64,000 bases of DNA from Streptomyces curacoi. Its GTDB lineage: Bacteria > Actinomycetota > Actinomycetes > Streptomycetales > Streptomycetaceae. This document shows, one piece after another, positions 1 to 8,255 of this stretch (its first letter is position 1; the number at the start of each line of letters is the position of its first letter). Below the pieces are notes generated by a model. That model was not told the DNA's origin. It ran no database searches and was given only the letters and a program-made list of their open reading frames with translations. The DNA is taken from contig NZ_KQ947985.1 of NCBI RefSeq assembly GCF_001513975.1, positions 558,001 through 622,000 of the forward strand, written 5' to 3'. A program made the translations under genes and the position numbers.

Positions 1-123
1 CTGGCGATCACCCTGGAGAACGTAAAGCTGCACGGCGGAACGATCCGCGCGGGGAACCCGCCCGGCGGCGGTGCCGTCTTCACCGTCGAGATACCGCTGC
101 ACGCGGAGGGGGCCCGGGGATGA
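1..123 (+). CDS. Sensor histidine kinase, C-terminal end (partial)
   Basis: The window opens inside this gene; 40 codons remain before TGA. The residues include LAITLENVKLHGGTI and GGGAVFTVEIPL, the last part of a HATPase_c domain (the G2-box glycines and the closing beta strand). The protein would phosphorylate a response regulator encoded to the left of the window. Its stop overlaps the start of the next gene (ATGA), so the two are probably translationally coupled. Dimerisation and sensor domains lie outside the window, so the signal is unknown. Confidence 0.85.
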   Translation: MAITLENVKLHGGTIRAGNPPGGGAVFTVEIPLHAEGARG

Positions 124-755
124 GGCGCACGCGGACGCGCAGACGTGCGAGGGCCGTTGCCGCCGCCGTCACGGCGGCCGCACCGCTGCTCGGTGCCTGC
201 GGCATCCAGGAGACCGACGTCATCGAGGCGGGCGGTCCCGCCTCCTTCCAGGCCTTCCTCAACCGCGACCACGACATGCTGCTCTTCTTCCGTTCCCCCG
301 ACGGAGGACTGAGCCCCGTGATCCGGACGACCGAGCCCTCGGCCGGGTTCGGCGACGAATACGTCGAGCCGGGCTCCGCAGACCAGAACAGCACCGACAC
401 GGCCGGACCGGTCCCCACGGAGAAGGCCGTCCTGGCGTTGCTCGCCGGCCCCCGGGAGGAAGACCGAGCCGCCGGCCTCAGCACCTCCCTCCCCGCCACC
501 CGCCCCGGCGGAACCGTCGAGGTCGAGCCCCCCTCGAACGGCAAGGTAACAACCCGCCTCCCCCTTGCCCTGCAGGACCTGAACAGCACTGCTCTACACC
601 AGCTGACCTGCACGATCGCCTACAGCCACAACACCGACGGCCAGGTCGTCGTGGAACTGACGGACCAGGACGGAACATCGAGGACCGGCACTTGCGGACT
701 CGCTCCCCGCAACAGCGGGGAGGCGCCCGCGGAACCAGGGCCGAGCACTCGATGA
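120..755 (+). CDS. Secreted lipoprotein coupled to a sensor kinase
   Basis: A 211-residue protein with an Arg-rich start, an Ala-rich hydrophobic segment and a lipobox LGAC at about residues 25-28, so it should be lipidated at Cys28 and anchored outside the membrane. The body carries a stretch (about 100-135, with ALLAGPREEDRAAGL) resembling GerMN-type lipoproteins often found beside streptomycete two-component systems. The ATGA overlap with the kinase suggests it belongs to the same sensing unit, perhaps tuning the kinase. The GerMN assignment is by eye and tentative. Confidence 0.8.
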   Translation: MRRTRTRRRARAVAAAVTAAAPLLGACGIQETDVIEAGGPASFQAFLNRDHDMLLFFRSPDGGLSPVIRTTEPSAGFGDEYVEPGSADQNSTDTAGPVPTEKAVLALLAGPREEDRAAGLSTSLPATRPGGTVEVEPPSNGKVTTRLPLALQDLNSTALHQLTCTIAYSHNTDGQVVVELTDQDGTSRTGTCGLAPRNSGEAPAEPGPSTR

Positions 756-887
756 TGTGGGATGAGAGGGGCCTTTCCGGCCTGCAGGCGCAGTTGGCAC
801 ACGAGATGCTGAGTCGTGTCACGGCGTTCTCGCTCGGGCGGGAAGTCCGGCTCGTCCGTGGGGTGGTGACTTCCCCGGACCGACGCG

Positions 888-1463
888 GTGTCGGTCGCGT
901 GGTCCTGTGGGACGGGGCAGCAACTGGACAGCTCGGTCGCGTTCGACGTGCCGCTCACGGATCGGCACGGCGGAAACATCCCCTCGGGGGACCTTGCGGC
1001 CGCCCTGCGCGGCGCATTGGCCGCCTGCTCCGGACGCGAGGTCGAGGAGGCTCCACGTGACGTCTTCGGTATCCCGGTGATTGACGCTTCCGCCACTGTC
1101 CACGCCTTCGTCGCCCAGCCGCGGTTCCAGGTGGCGGATGCACTGCATGCCGCGGCGGCAGCGTTCTCCGTCCCCCCGGAGCCGGACGAGCCCGCGGAAC
1201 TGCGCCTGTGCGGGTTCTTGCTCCTCGATCAGGCGACATGCCGTCTCTATCTGGACACCCCCGCGTCAGAGGGCGCTCCGCCATTCGGTGTCGACCTTCC
1301 CCTTCGGGACGAAGAAGGCACCGTCGTCGCCGGTGTGACGGCAGTGCACGCCGCCCTGCCGGTCCTTCTGCTGCTGGGGGAGTTGGAACGTATGCGGAAG
1401 AACGTCCACGACCCCTACTGCCGTGCCGTCTACGACTTGGTGGACTGGCTCTCGGGTCGCTGA
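888..1463 (+). CDS. Hypothetical protein, possibly frameshifted at its 5' end
   Basis: A 191-residue reading frame with actinobacterial codon use but no domain I recognise. It starts at GTG and ends YDLVDWLSGR. Coding character also extends upstream in another frame from an ATG at 752 (residues include LSGLQAQLAHEMLSR and VRLVRGVV), which turns to nonsense after about 890 exactly where this frame becomes convincing. The natural protein may therefore start at 752, with a one-base lesion near 905-925. As drawn there is no obvious ribosome binding site. No signal peptide or membrane segment is seen. Confidence 0.5.
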   Translation: MSVAWSCGTGQQLDSSVAFDVPLTDRHGGNIPSGDLAAALRGALAACSGREVEEAPRDVFGIPVIDASATVHAFVAQPRFQVADALHAAAAAFSVPPEPDEPAELRLCGFLLLDQATCRLYLDTPASEGAPPFGVDLPLRDEEGTVVAGVTAVHAALPVLLLLGELERMRKNVHDPYCRAVYDLVDWLSGR

Positions 1464-1834
1464 CTGAGCAGTCCCGGGGGTGCGGGGCGTCAGGCCTCGT
1501 TCGAGCCGTGCGCTGCGATGCTGCGGCGATCAGCCACGCGCAGGCGCGGACCGTTCAGCCGTACGGCAGCTCCTGGTGCGGGAGTTCGGCTGGGACCGGC
1601 GCTCGGGAACGAGCCGGGGAACAAGCCGGGTGGCCGACGTCGCTGTCCGCCCCGGCCGGAATGGGTCAGGTTGCGGTAATTCTCCCCGCCTCCAAGCATG
1701 GGCTCAGGTGAACAGCGACAGAGCCCGTGGGAGGGCACGTCCCGGGGAGACATGAGAGCCATGACGTTTCTTGCGGTTCGGTCCGCCGACCGTCGCCGGA
1801 CCAGGCGCACGCGACCGGCGCGCGTGCGGTCGAC
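1464..1834. other. Intergenic stretch, no gene seen
   Basis: About 370 bases between the hypothetical gene and the SDR leader. No frame has convincing codon use, and no tRNA, strong hairpin or clear promoter was found. It presumably holds the promoter of the downstream oxidoreductase. Confidence 0.5.
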
Positions 1835-1861
1835 ATGACCGACGAGGGCAGGCCGCTATGA
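1835..1861 (+). CDS. Eight-codon leader ORF made by a 23-bp tandem duplication
   Basis: ATG at 1835 opens MTDEGRPL and stops at TGA 1859-1861, overlapping the ATG of the next gene as ATGA. Bases 1835-1857 and 1858-1880 are tandem copies differing at one position, so the leader repeats the start of the downstream gene. The duplicated sequence also supplies GAGGGCAGG about 7 bases before the 1858 start. Whether it is translated is not known; the geometry favours coupling or ribosome loading. Confidence 0.45.
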   Translation: MTDEGRPL

Positions 1862-3369
1862 CCGACGAGGACAGGCCGCTGCGCTGTCTGGTCACCGGCG
1901 CCACCGGTTACCTGGGCGGCAGGCTGGTGCCGGAGCTGCTGGCCGCCGGGCATTCCGTGCGCTGCCTGGCCCGCTCGCCCGGCAAGCTGCGGGACCATCC
2001 GTGGGCCGGGCGGGCGGAGACCGTGCGCGGGGACGTGACGGACGAGGTGTCCGTGCGCGCGGCGATGGAGGGAATGGACGTCGCGTACTACCTGGTGCAC
2101 GCGCTGGGCACGGGGCGGGATTTCGAGGAGAGGGACCGGCGTGCGGCCAGGATCTTCGCCGAGCAGGCGCGCGCCGCCGGGGTCCGGCGGATCGTCTACC
2201 TCGGCGGGCTGACCCCTTCCGGAGTGTCCGAGCACGAGCTGTCGCCCCACCTGCGGTCCCGCACCGAAGTGGGCCGCATCCTCCTGGCCTCAGGGGTGCC
2301 GACCGCCGTACTGCGGGCAGCCGTGATCATCGGTTCGGGGTCGGCCTCGTTCGAGATGCTGCGGTATCTGACCGAGCGGCTCCCCGTCATGGTGACTCCG
2401 AGCTGGGTGCGCACCCGTATCCAGCCGATCGCCGTCCGCGACGTGCTCAGCCTGCTCGTGGGGTGCGCGCGGCTGCCGTACGACGTGAACCGCGCCTTCG
2501 ACGTCGGCGGGCCGGACATTCTCACGTACCAGGACATGATGCGGCGGTACGCCGCCGTCGCCGGCCTGCCCAGGCGCGTCATCCTCCCCGTGCCGCTGCT
2601 CACCCCCCGGTTGTCCAGCCTCTGGGTCGGCCTGGTCACCCCGGTGCCGGGTGCCCTCGCCCGCCCGCTGGTCGAGTCGCTGAAGCACGAGGTGATCTGC
2701 ACCGAGCGGGACATCGACCGATACGTGCCGGGCCCGCCGGAGGGACCCCTCACCCTCGACCGGGCGATCCGGCTGGCTCTCAGGCGCGTGCAGGACGCGG
2801 ACGTGGCCACCAGATGGTCCTCGGCGTCGGCTCCCCGCGCCCCCAGCGACCCGCTGCCGACCGACCCCGACTGGGCGGGCGGAAGCCTCTACACCGATCA
2901 CCGGGAGCGCACGGTCGCGGCCTCGCCGCAGGCGCTGTGGCGGGTGGTCGAGGCGATCGGCGGCGAACACGGCTGGTACTCCTCACCGCTCGCCTGGTCC
3001 CTGAGAGGGTGGCTGGACACGCTGGTCGGCGGTGTGGGCCTGCGCAGGGGCCGCAGGGACGCCACCCGGCTGCGGGTCGGCGACAGCCTGGACTTCTGGC
3101 GCGTGGAGGAGATCGAGCCGGGCCGGCTGCTCAGGCTGCGCGCGGAGATGCGGCTGCCGGGACTGGCCTGGCTGGAGATGGCCGTGGCCCGGGACACACA
3201 GGGCCGCACGGTGTACCGGCAGCGGGCACTTTTCCATCCGCACGGACTGGCCGGACACGCGTACTGGTGGGGCGTGGCGCCCTTCCACGCCGCGGTCTTC
3301 GGCGGCATGACCCGCAACATCGCCGCCGCGGCCGAGTCGGCCGCCGAGGAACCAGCCCGTGCGCACTGA
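1858..3369 (+). CDS. SDR-family NAD(P)-binding oxidoreductase with C-terminal DUF2867-like domain
   Basis: A 503-residue cytoplasmic protein. The N-terminal third is an atypical short-chain dehydrogenase/epimerase fold: GATGYLGGRLVP at about residues 14-25 is the glycine-rich dinucleotide loop, with DVTD and a YYLVHALG segment after it. From about residue 345 there is a DUF2867-like domain (PQALWRVVEAIGGEHGWY, later VYRQRALFHPHGLAG and a YWWGVAPFHAAVF tail). The fusion is common in actinobacteria; the substrate is unknown. ATG 1858 is preferred because GAGGGCAGG precedes it and family homology begins there. Only 16 bases separate it from the photolyase remnant, so the two probably formed one operon. 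Confidence 0.85.
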   Translation: MTDEDRPLRCLVTGATGYLGGRLVPELLAAGHSVRCLARSPGKLRDHPWAGRAETVRGDVTDEVSVRAAMEGMDVAYYLVHALGTGRDFEERDRRAARIFAEQARAAGVRRIVYLGGLTPSGVSEHELSPHLRSRTEVGRILLASGVPTAVLRAAVIIGSGSASFEMLRYLTERLPVMVTPSWVRTRIQPIAVRDVLSLLVGCARLPYDVNRAFDVGGPDILTYQDMMRRYAAVAGLPRRVILPVPLLTPRLSSLWVGLVTPVPGALARPLVESLKHEVICTERDIDRYVPGPPEGPLTLDRAIRLALRRVQDADVATRWSSASAPRAPSDPLPTDPDWAGGSLYTDHRERTVAASPQALWRVVEAIGGEHGWYSSPLAWSLRGWLDTLVGGVGLRRGRRDATRLRVGDSLDFWRVEEIEPGRLLRLRAEMRLPGLAWLEMAVARDTQGRTVYRQRALFHPHGLAGHAYWWGVAPFHAAVFGGMTRNIAAAAESAAEEPARAH

Positions 3370-3385
3370 AGGGGGCCAAGGAATC

Positions 3386-4310
3386 GTGCGCGTCTCGGTC
3401 GCCCTGTTCACCGCGGACCTGCGGGTGCACGACAACCCGGTCCTGGTGGCCGCCCTGAAGGGCTCGGAATATGTGGTTCCGCTCTTCGTCGTCGACACCG
3501 GCATGCGCCGCACCGGCTTCGTCGTACCCAACCGGGCGGCGTTCCTCGCCGACAGCCTGGCCGACCTGGACTCGGCCCTGCGGGCCCGGGGCGGCCGGCT
3601 GGTGGTGCGCGTCGGCGACGTGGTCGAGGAGACTGCCGGGTCGCGGCGCAGACCGGGGCCGCGGTGGTGCACATCGCGGGCGGGACCAGCCGCTACGCGG
3701 TACGGCGCGAGGACCGGCTGCGCACGGAGCTGGCCGGCGACCGACGCACTTCGGCTGCCTGTCACCGACCGAACTGCTGCACCGGGCCCGCGCCCAGGAC
3801 AACCCCGGAGCGCATGCCTTCGTACGCCAACTCGCCTGGCGGGACTTCCACCACCAGGTCCTGGCGGCCCGCCCCGACGCGGCCACGTACGACTACCGCC
3901 CCCGGCGCGACCACTGGCGCCACGCCCCGGAGGAGACCGAAGCCCGGCAGGAGGGCCGCACCGGCTACCCCGTCGTCGACGCGGCCCTGCGCCAGCTGAG
4001 CCATGAGGGCTGGATGCCGGGCCGGGCCCGCCTGCTCGCGGCGAGCTTCCTCACCAAGACGCTGCATGTGGACTGGCGGGTGGGAGCCCGTCACTTCCTG
4101 GACCTCCTCGTCGACCGCGACATCGCGAACAACCAGTGGCTCCCCGAACTCCGAAACCTCGACGCCCCGATGATCCACCGCGCCCCGCACCTCGCCGCCG
4201 CCGCCCGCGCGGACCTGGACTACCCGGCCCCCATCGTGGACCTCGCGACGGCCACCGCCCGGTTCAGGGAGGGGCGGGGGCCCGCCGGGTCACATACGGC
4301 ACGCGGGTAG
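3386..4310 (+). pseudogene. phr: Deoxyribodipyrimidine photolyase, decayed
   Basis: Cryptochrome/photolyase sequence runs through three frames: from GTG 3386 (VALFTADLRVHDNPVL, antenna domain), then about 3664-3740 (VVHIAGGTSRYAVRRED), then about 3747-4310 (HFGCLSPTELLHRA, FVRQLAWRDFHHQVLAARP, GYPVVDAALRQL, LTASFLTKTL-like, DWRVGARHFLDLL). At least two frameshifts are present. Two internal blocks normal for the family are missing: the linker between the antenna and the FAD domain, and the segment after NNQ that normally holds the NWQWVAGTG and NP motifs contacting FAD, where NNQ runs straight into WLPEL. The product could not bind FAD or repair DNA. The full-length family is about 450 residues; this keeps roughly 300. 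Confidence 0.85.
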
Positions 4311-4377
4311 AACACCCAAGGTCCAGCCCGCCGGAGCTTCGCGAGCGCACAGTACCGAGGCGTTCACAGCGTGACAT

Positions 4378-4409
4378 GCGGGGCCGCGCGCGCGTCGGCG
4401 CGGCCCCGC
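4378..4409. terminator. Bidirectional hairpin between convergent genes
   Basis: Perfect 12-bp GC stem (GCGGGGCCGCGC paired with 4398-4409) with an 8-base loop, lying between the photolyase remnant (+) and the LVIVD gene (-). No U-tract follows, as is usual in streptomycetes. Confidence 0.7.
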
Positions 4410-4445
4410 GTGGTCAGTGGTCCCGTTCCGGACCGCGCCCGGTGC

Positions 4446-6341
4446 TCACATTCCTCCTGTGTACTCGAAGATGTAGAGCCCGTGGTCGCGGTCCGAGGCG
4501 GCGACGTACTCCTTGCCGCCCGACTCGAAGACCTGGGCGCCCCAGAAGTTGTTGCCGCTCTCGTCGATGTAGTGGCCCACCTCGACGATCTCGTCGTCGA
4601 CGATCTTCGCGACGCGCAGACCGGCCGTGTAGTACGAGAAGTAGAGCAGGTCGGCCCGCTGCTCGGAGACGGCCACCTCATGGATGGAGAGGTCGCCGGA
4701 GCCCGACGCGTGGGCGGGGTCGTGCGCCTCGGGAACGGCGTAGGTGTCCAGCTCGGTGAGCTTGCCGTTCTCGTTGCGGTAGAGGTGCGCGTAGCCCCAG
4801 CCGTCGAAGTACGACGAGAAGGTCAGCCGGTCGCCCTTGGTACCGAGCGCCACCGGCAGCTGCGCCGGGCCCGTTCCCGCCAGGCAGGCCGCGTCGTCAT
4901 AGGGCTGCCCGAAGATGGCGAAGCCCTGGCCGCGCGGTGCGACGCCGAAGGTGGGGATGTCGCCCTCGACGCTCATGCCGAGCGTCTGGTCGCAGGCGTC
5001 CGTGCCGGTGCGGTTGAAGACCAGCACCGCGTCGTAGCCGCCGGCCGCGACGACGCTCGCGACCTTCTCACTGAACGTGCACACGCCCCGTTCGACGACG
5101 GCGACGTCCACGGCGTTCGGGTCACCGGCAGGCACAGCCGGGTCGCCGGGGCAGGCCTGGCCGGCGAAGACGGAGTCGCCGGTGATGCTCTGGCCCTCCT
5201 CCAGGCGCGTGGTGTTGCTGCCCTGGCTCGCCGTCAGCTCGGTGCCGTCGGTGAGGTTGCGGGCGGTGAGCGCGTACGGCCCGAAGTCCTCGTCGGCGCC
5301 GATGACGTACTTGTTGTCGAGGGTGAACTCCGCCTGATGGGCGTTGCCTTCGGGCGCGACCTCCAGCCCGCTGTCCAGTGCCTCGGGGTCGAGCGCGGCG
5401 AAGTCGGTGTCGCCGAGGTAGGTCGCTTTGGTCGGGTCGGTCACGTCGAGGGTGACGTAGCCGCCGTCCCAGTAGGAGGCGAGCATGATCTGCCGGCCGC
5501 CGATCTCCTTGACGACCATGTCGTGCAGGAAGATCTCGGTGAGGTTGGCCGGGGCGTCCTGGACGATCTGCGGGAACGCCTCGTCGAGGTCGTACTCCGC
5601 GATGACCTTCGCCTTCTTCGGGTTGGTGATGTCGACGATGTCGACGTCCGGCCCCTCCTCGTTGTCGACGATGACGGCGTACGCCTTGCTGCCCGCGTCC
5701 CAGGCGTAGACGCTGTGGATGTCGTTGGCGTCCTTCTTGCCCTGGCCCATGACCGTCTTGTCGCCCAAGCCCTCCGCGAGCGGGGTGGGGTGCGCCGGGT
5801 TGCTGACGTCGTAGATGTTCATGCCGCCGAAGCCGGCGGCGTCCTTGCACTTCTCGTTGTTGCTGACCAGCACGTCGCCGTTGAAGTACGGGGTGTCGAT
5901 GTGCAGGGTCTGGATGCCCTCACCCGGTGCGCTGCCCTCCTTCGCCTGGATGAAGGCGACCTCCTTCGGCGCGGCGGGCTTGCGGATGTCCACGACGTGC
6001 ACGCCGTTGTACTTGCAGGTCGCGCCGCCCCAGGCGGCGAGGTAGGCGTACCCCTTGAAGACGCCGACGTCGGCGATCTTCTCCGGTTCGACGTTCTTCA
6101 GGCCCAGTTTGCTGACGAGGCGGACGTTCTCGCTGCCGGCGGGGAGGTGGCCCTCGTCACCACCGTGCTGGTGGCTGTGGTGATCGTGTGTGGCCCCGGC
6201 GTTGTCGATACCGCCGTCGTCGGCGGAGACACCGTCATGTGCTCGGGCGACACCGGCGAAAGCACCGGCGACGAGACCCGCCACCGCGAGACAACTCACG
6301 GCACGTACGCGGATCCTTGCTCTGCCCACGGCTCTTCCCAT
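4446..6341 (-). CDS. Secreted LVIVD-repeat protein with a protease-associated (PA) insert
   Basis: A 631-residue exported protein. A signal peptide (about 1-37, ending GVARA) is followed by a His-rich stretch (HDHHSHQHGG) and then beta-propeller-like LVIVD repeats (GVHVVDIRKPA, MNIYDVSNPAHP, VDIVDITNPKKA, VTLDVTDPTKA). A PA-type insert at about 415-520 contains VAVVERGVCTFSEKV and AVLVFNRT; a final propeller segment follows. The family is thought to be a surface or extracellular beta-propeller; no enzyme activity is established. ATG 6341 is chosen because AAGGAG sits 5 bases before it. The gene stands alone, convergent with the photolyase region. Confidence 0.88.
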   Translation of the reverse strand: MGRAVGRARIRVRAVSCLAVAGLVAGAFAGVARAHDGVSADDGGIDNAGATHDHHSHQHGGDEGHLPAGSENVRLVSKLGLKNVEPEKIADVGVFKGYAYLAAWGGATCKYNGVHVVDIRKPAAPKEVAFIQAKEGSAPGEGIQTLHIDTPYFNGDVLVSNNEKCKDAAGFGGMNIYDVSNPAHPTPLAEGLGDKTVMGQGKKDANDIHSVYAWDAGSKAYAVIVDNEEGPDVDIVDITNPKKAKVIAEYDLDEAFPQIVQDAPANLTEIFLHDMVVKEIGGRQIMLASYWDGGYVTLDVTDPTKATYLGDTDFAALDPEALDSGLEVAPEGNAHQAEFTLDNKYVIGADEDFGPYALTARNLTDGTELTASQGSNTTRLEEGQSITGDSVFAGQACPGDPAVPAGDPNAVDVAVVERGVCTFSEKVASVVAAGGYDAVLVFNRTGTDACDQTLGMSVEGDIPTFGVAPRGQGFAIFGQPYDDAACLAGTGPAQLPVALGTKGDRLTFSSYFDGWGYAHLYRNENGKLTELDTYAVPEAHDPAHASGSGDLSIHEVAVSEQRADLLYFSYYTAGLRVAKIVDDEIVEVGHYIDESGNNFWGAQVFESGGKEYVAASDRDHGLYIFEYTGGM

Positions 6342-7062
6342 GGCTCTCCTTGGTATGAGAGTGAAGGGGCGCGGGGGGCAGCCAGGGCAACTTAGTCTGT
6401 GCGAGTCCTGTGAGGGAAGGGTTGTGCCACCGCGTCGACGTGATCGTATTCGCCGCTGGCTCGGAGGGAGCGTCAGCGGTGGGATGCCGGTGGTCTGGTG
6501 GGCCCGGGGGTTCTGCAGACCCTTAGCGGACGGTGGCGAGCGGGAGGCTCGTCTCACCATCGACACAGGCACCGCCACAGGCACAGACACTGACCAACGG
6601 TCTCCTCGCGTGTTCTGCTCCACCGAGTCGTAGACGAGGAGGGCGTCAGGGTTGCGGTATCCCCTCAGGTATCGGTACCTGCTGAGAGTCCTGCGCTCAC
6701 TTCTCAAGCGCATCGCGGAGACCGCCGTCGACGATCCGAACCTGCCTCAGGGCCGCATTACCAAGAGCGTCGGCGGAATGCAGGAGGTGCTCGTCTCGGG
6801 CCACAATCTGGTCCGGATTCTCGATGTGTTCCGCACCGTCGCACATTCCGAGGATCCGGCCCGCGGTGCTCGGGGCAGGACGCTGTACGAGAGGATCTCG
6901 GCGGTGGCCGACATGGCGGATCCGGCTGACTCGGCGGGCAAGACCACTGGCTTCATTGTGCGTATCGACGACAGCTTGCGTGAGCGACACCCACAAAAGC
7001 CCTCATGGGCCCTGACCACGCCAGCTGCACTGACAACGACTCCGGCGTCCGCCACCGCCGTG
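6342..7062. other. No firm gene; possible + strand coding remnant about 6690-7000
   Basis: The first 300 bases hold the upstream region of the LVIVD gene (- strand) and a palindrome CAGGTA-tcgg-TACCTG at 6666-6681. From about 6690 to 7000 the + strand reads plausibly (LKRIAETAVDDPNLPQGRI, GHNLVRILDVFRTVAH, SAGKTTGFIVRIDDSL) but has no good start and runs into low-quality sequence. It looks like an unrecognised gene fragment. Confidence 0.35.
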
Positions 7063-7485
7063 CTACGTGGTTTGTTCAGCGTCGAGTTGGTGGTCGGCCC
7101 AAATGTAGCTTTCGGGGAGCAGGTCGGTGATGGAGACGGTCCGGAGACGGTCGTCTGCGCCGACGATGACCTTCAGGGCTGGGAAGTAGTCGAGAAGGAC
7201 TTGGCGGCAGCGGCCGCATGGGGGAACGACCCCGCGGTCGCGGTCGCCGACGGCGACGATCGTGTCCAGCTCGTAAGCGCCCTGGGCAGCCGCCGCACCG
7301 ATGAGGACCAACTCGGCGCACGGGCCTCCCGTGAAGTGGTAGGCGTTCACCGCGGTGACGATCCGTCCGTCCCGGGCACGGGCCGCGGCGGCCATGGTGT
7401 GGTTGTCGCCGCGGCATCGAGTGCGCGCGACGTGGGCTGCGGCCTGGATGAGTTCGTGGTCGGCGGGGTAGGGGTGTGTGGTCAT
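7063..7485 (-). CDS. Cytidine/blasticidin-type deaminase
   Basis: A 140-residue protein of the cytidine deaminase fold. The zinc site is clear: PCAE at about residues 56-59 (Cys as ligand, Glu as catalytic acid) and PCGRCRQ at about 89-95 (two Cys ligands). Known members hydrolyse cytidine, or blasticidin S, to the uridine form. This one has PCAE rather than HAE, which is the form used in the CDA/blasticidin deaminase group. It is a short single-domain cytosolic enzyme standing alone beside an IS630 remnant, so it may be a resistance or salvage gene gained by transfer; which substrate it uses cannot be told. Confidence 0.85.
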   Translation of the reverse strand: MTTHPYPADHELIQAAAHVARTRCRGDNHTMAAAARARDGRIVTAVNAYHFTGGPCAELVLIGAAAAQGAYELDTIVAVGDRDRGVVPPCGRCRQVLLDYFPALKVIVGADDRLRTVSITDLLPESYIWADHQLDAEQTT

Positions 7486-7506
7486 CTTCTCTGCCTTCGT
7501 GCGGTG

Positions 7507-7800
7507 TCAGGCGACGTTGGCGCGAGTGACGATCGTGTGCAACCGAATATCGGCGGTGTGCTTGTTCCGCCAGATGATGTAGCGGCGGATCATGCTGCCT
7601 GGGCCTTGGGGGCGGGGTGGTCGGTGCCGTCAAGGGCGAAGTAGCGCAGGGCGGTGAACTGGGCCTCGATGCGGTTGAGCCAGGAGAGGTGTTCGGGGCG
7701 TAGGCGATCTCGACGTTGTCGGCCTCGGTCAGTCCGCCACCCGGCGGCACCGCTTGGTAGTCAGGTGCGGGGAGTAGTTGTCGCACACGATCGCAATGCG
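7507..7800 (-). mobile_element. IS630-family transposase, 3' remnant
   Basis: The C-terminal part of a Tc1/IS630 transposase is readable on the minus strand: VRIAIVCDNYSPHLTTKRC near 7800-7740 (the second catalytic Asp region), a frameshifted middle, then MIRRYIIWRNKHTADIRL and TRANVA before TGA at 7507-7509. The N-terminus and first Asp are absent and there is at least one frameshift, so it is dead. No inverted terminal repeats were recognised. The sequence just beyond (7800-7910) does not match the family and marks a junction. Confidence 0.75.
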
Positions 7801-7915
7801 GACTGTGGTTGCAGGTCACGGTAGGTGGCGTCCGGGTCACGGCCGGGATCCGGGGCGAGCGCGTCCCAGGCGGCGACATCGAATTGCGGTCGGTTCTTCG
7901 AGGGGCCTAAGAAGA

Positions 7916-7941
7916 CCCTCGGCTGGTTGGCCAGCCGAGGG
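7916..7941 (-). terminator. Rho-independent-like terminator of the small membrane-protein gene
   Basis: Perfect 11-bp stem (CCCTCGGCTGG with 7931-7941) and a TTGG loop. Read on the minus strand it is followed by TCTTCTT, and it lies 49 bases beyond the stop at 7990. Confidence 0.7.
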
Positions 7942-7989
7942 AATCAGTCGCAGTAGCTATGTCTGCTGCTGGTGGCCTGCTGAGCCTAT

Positions 7990-8235
7990 TCAGCCGTCGT
8001 GGTTCGAAGTCTCGTCCTCGCCCTGACTGTGCGGGGTACCACCGCGCATCGCCTGGACAGCCCGCCGCCACGAGCTCACGACTTCGGGTAGCTGGTCGAG
8101 GGCGCCTTTGACGACGAACAGCGTCACGGTAACCACGCTGGAGATCGTCAGCAGGGCGATGATCAAGCTGTCACTCAAGGCTCTGGCCTCTCTGATGAGC
8201 GGTCGAACCTCTCCCGGCGGGATCAGTTCGACCAT
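7990..8235 (-). CDS. Small single-span membrane protein, unknown function
   Basis: An 81-residue protein. Residues 1-20 are polar (MVELIPPGEVRPLIREA), about 23-45 form a transmembrane helix (SLIIALLTISSVVTVTLFVV), and the tail is charged (SQGEDETSNHDG). No family is recognised. The start codon lies inside a perfect 12-bp inverted repeat (8224-8255), so the initiation site can be sequestered in a hairpin; no standard ribosome binding site is visible. A terminator follows at 7916-7941. The size and codon use support a real gene, though the start could lie further upstream. Confidence 0.55.
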   Translation of the reverse strand: MVELIPPGEVRPLIREARALSDSLIIALLTISSVVTVTLFVVKGALDQLPEVVSSWRRAVQAMRGGTPHSQGEDETSNHDG

Positions 8236-8255
8236 TTCTGGGCATGGTCGAACTG
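8224..8255. repeat. Perfect 12-bp inverted repeat over a start codon
   Basis: CAGTTCGACCAT (8224-8235) and its exact complement (8244-8255) flank an 8-base loop. The left arm contains the ATG of the minus-strand small membrane protein, so the arms could act as an operator or as a start-occluding RNA hairpin. Confidence 0.7.

Noticed and set aside
4371-6395. Plus-strand frame opposite the LVIVD gene
   Set aside because: Antisense shadow with low-complexity Val/Asp/Gly composition; the minus strand has family repeats and a perfect ribosome site.
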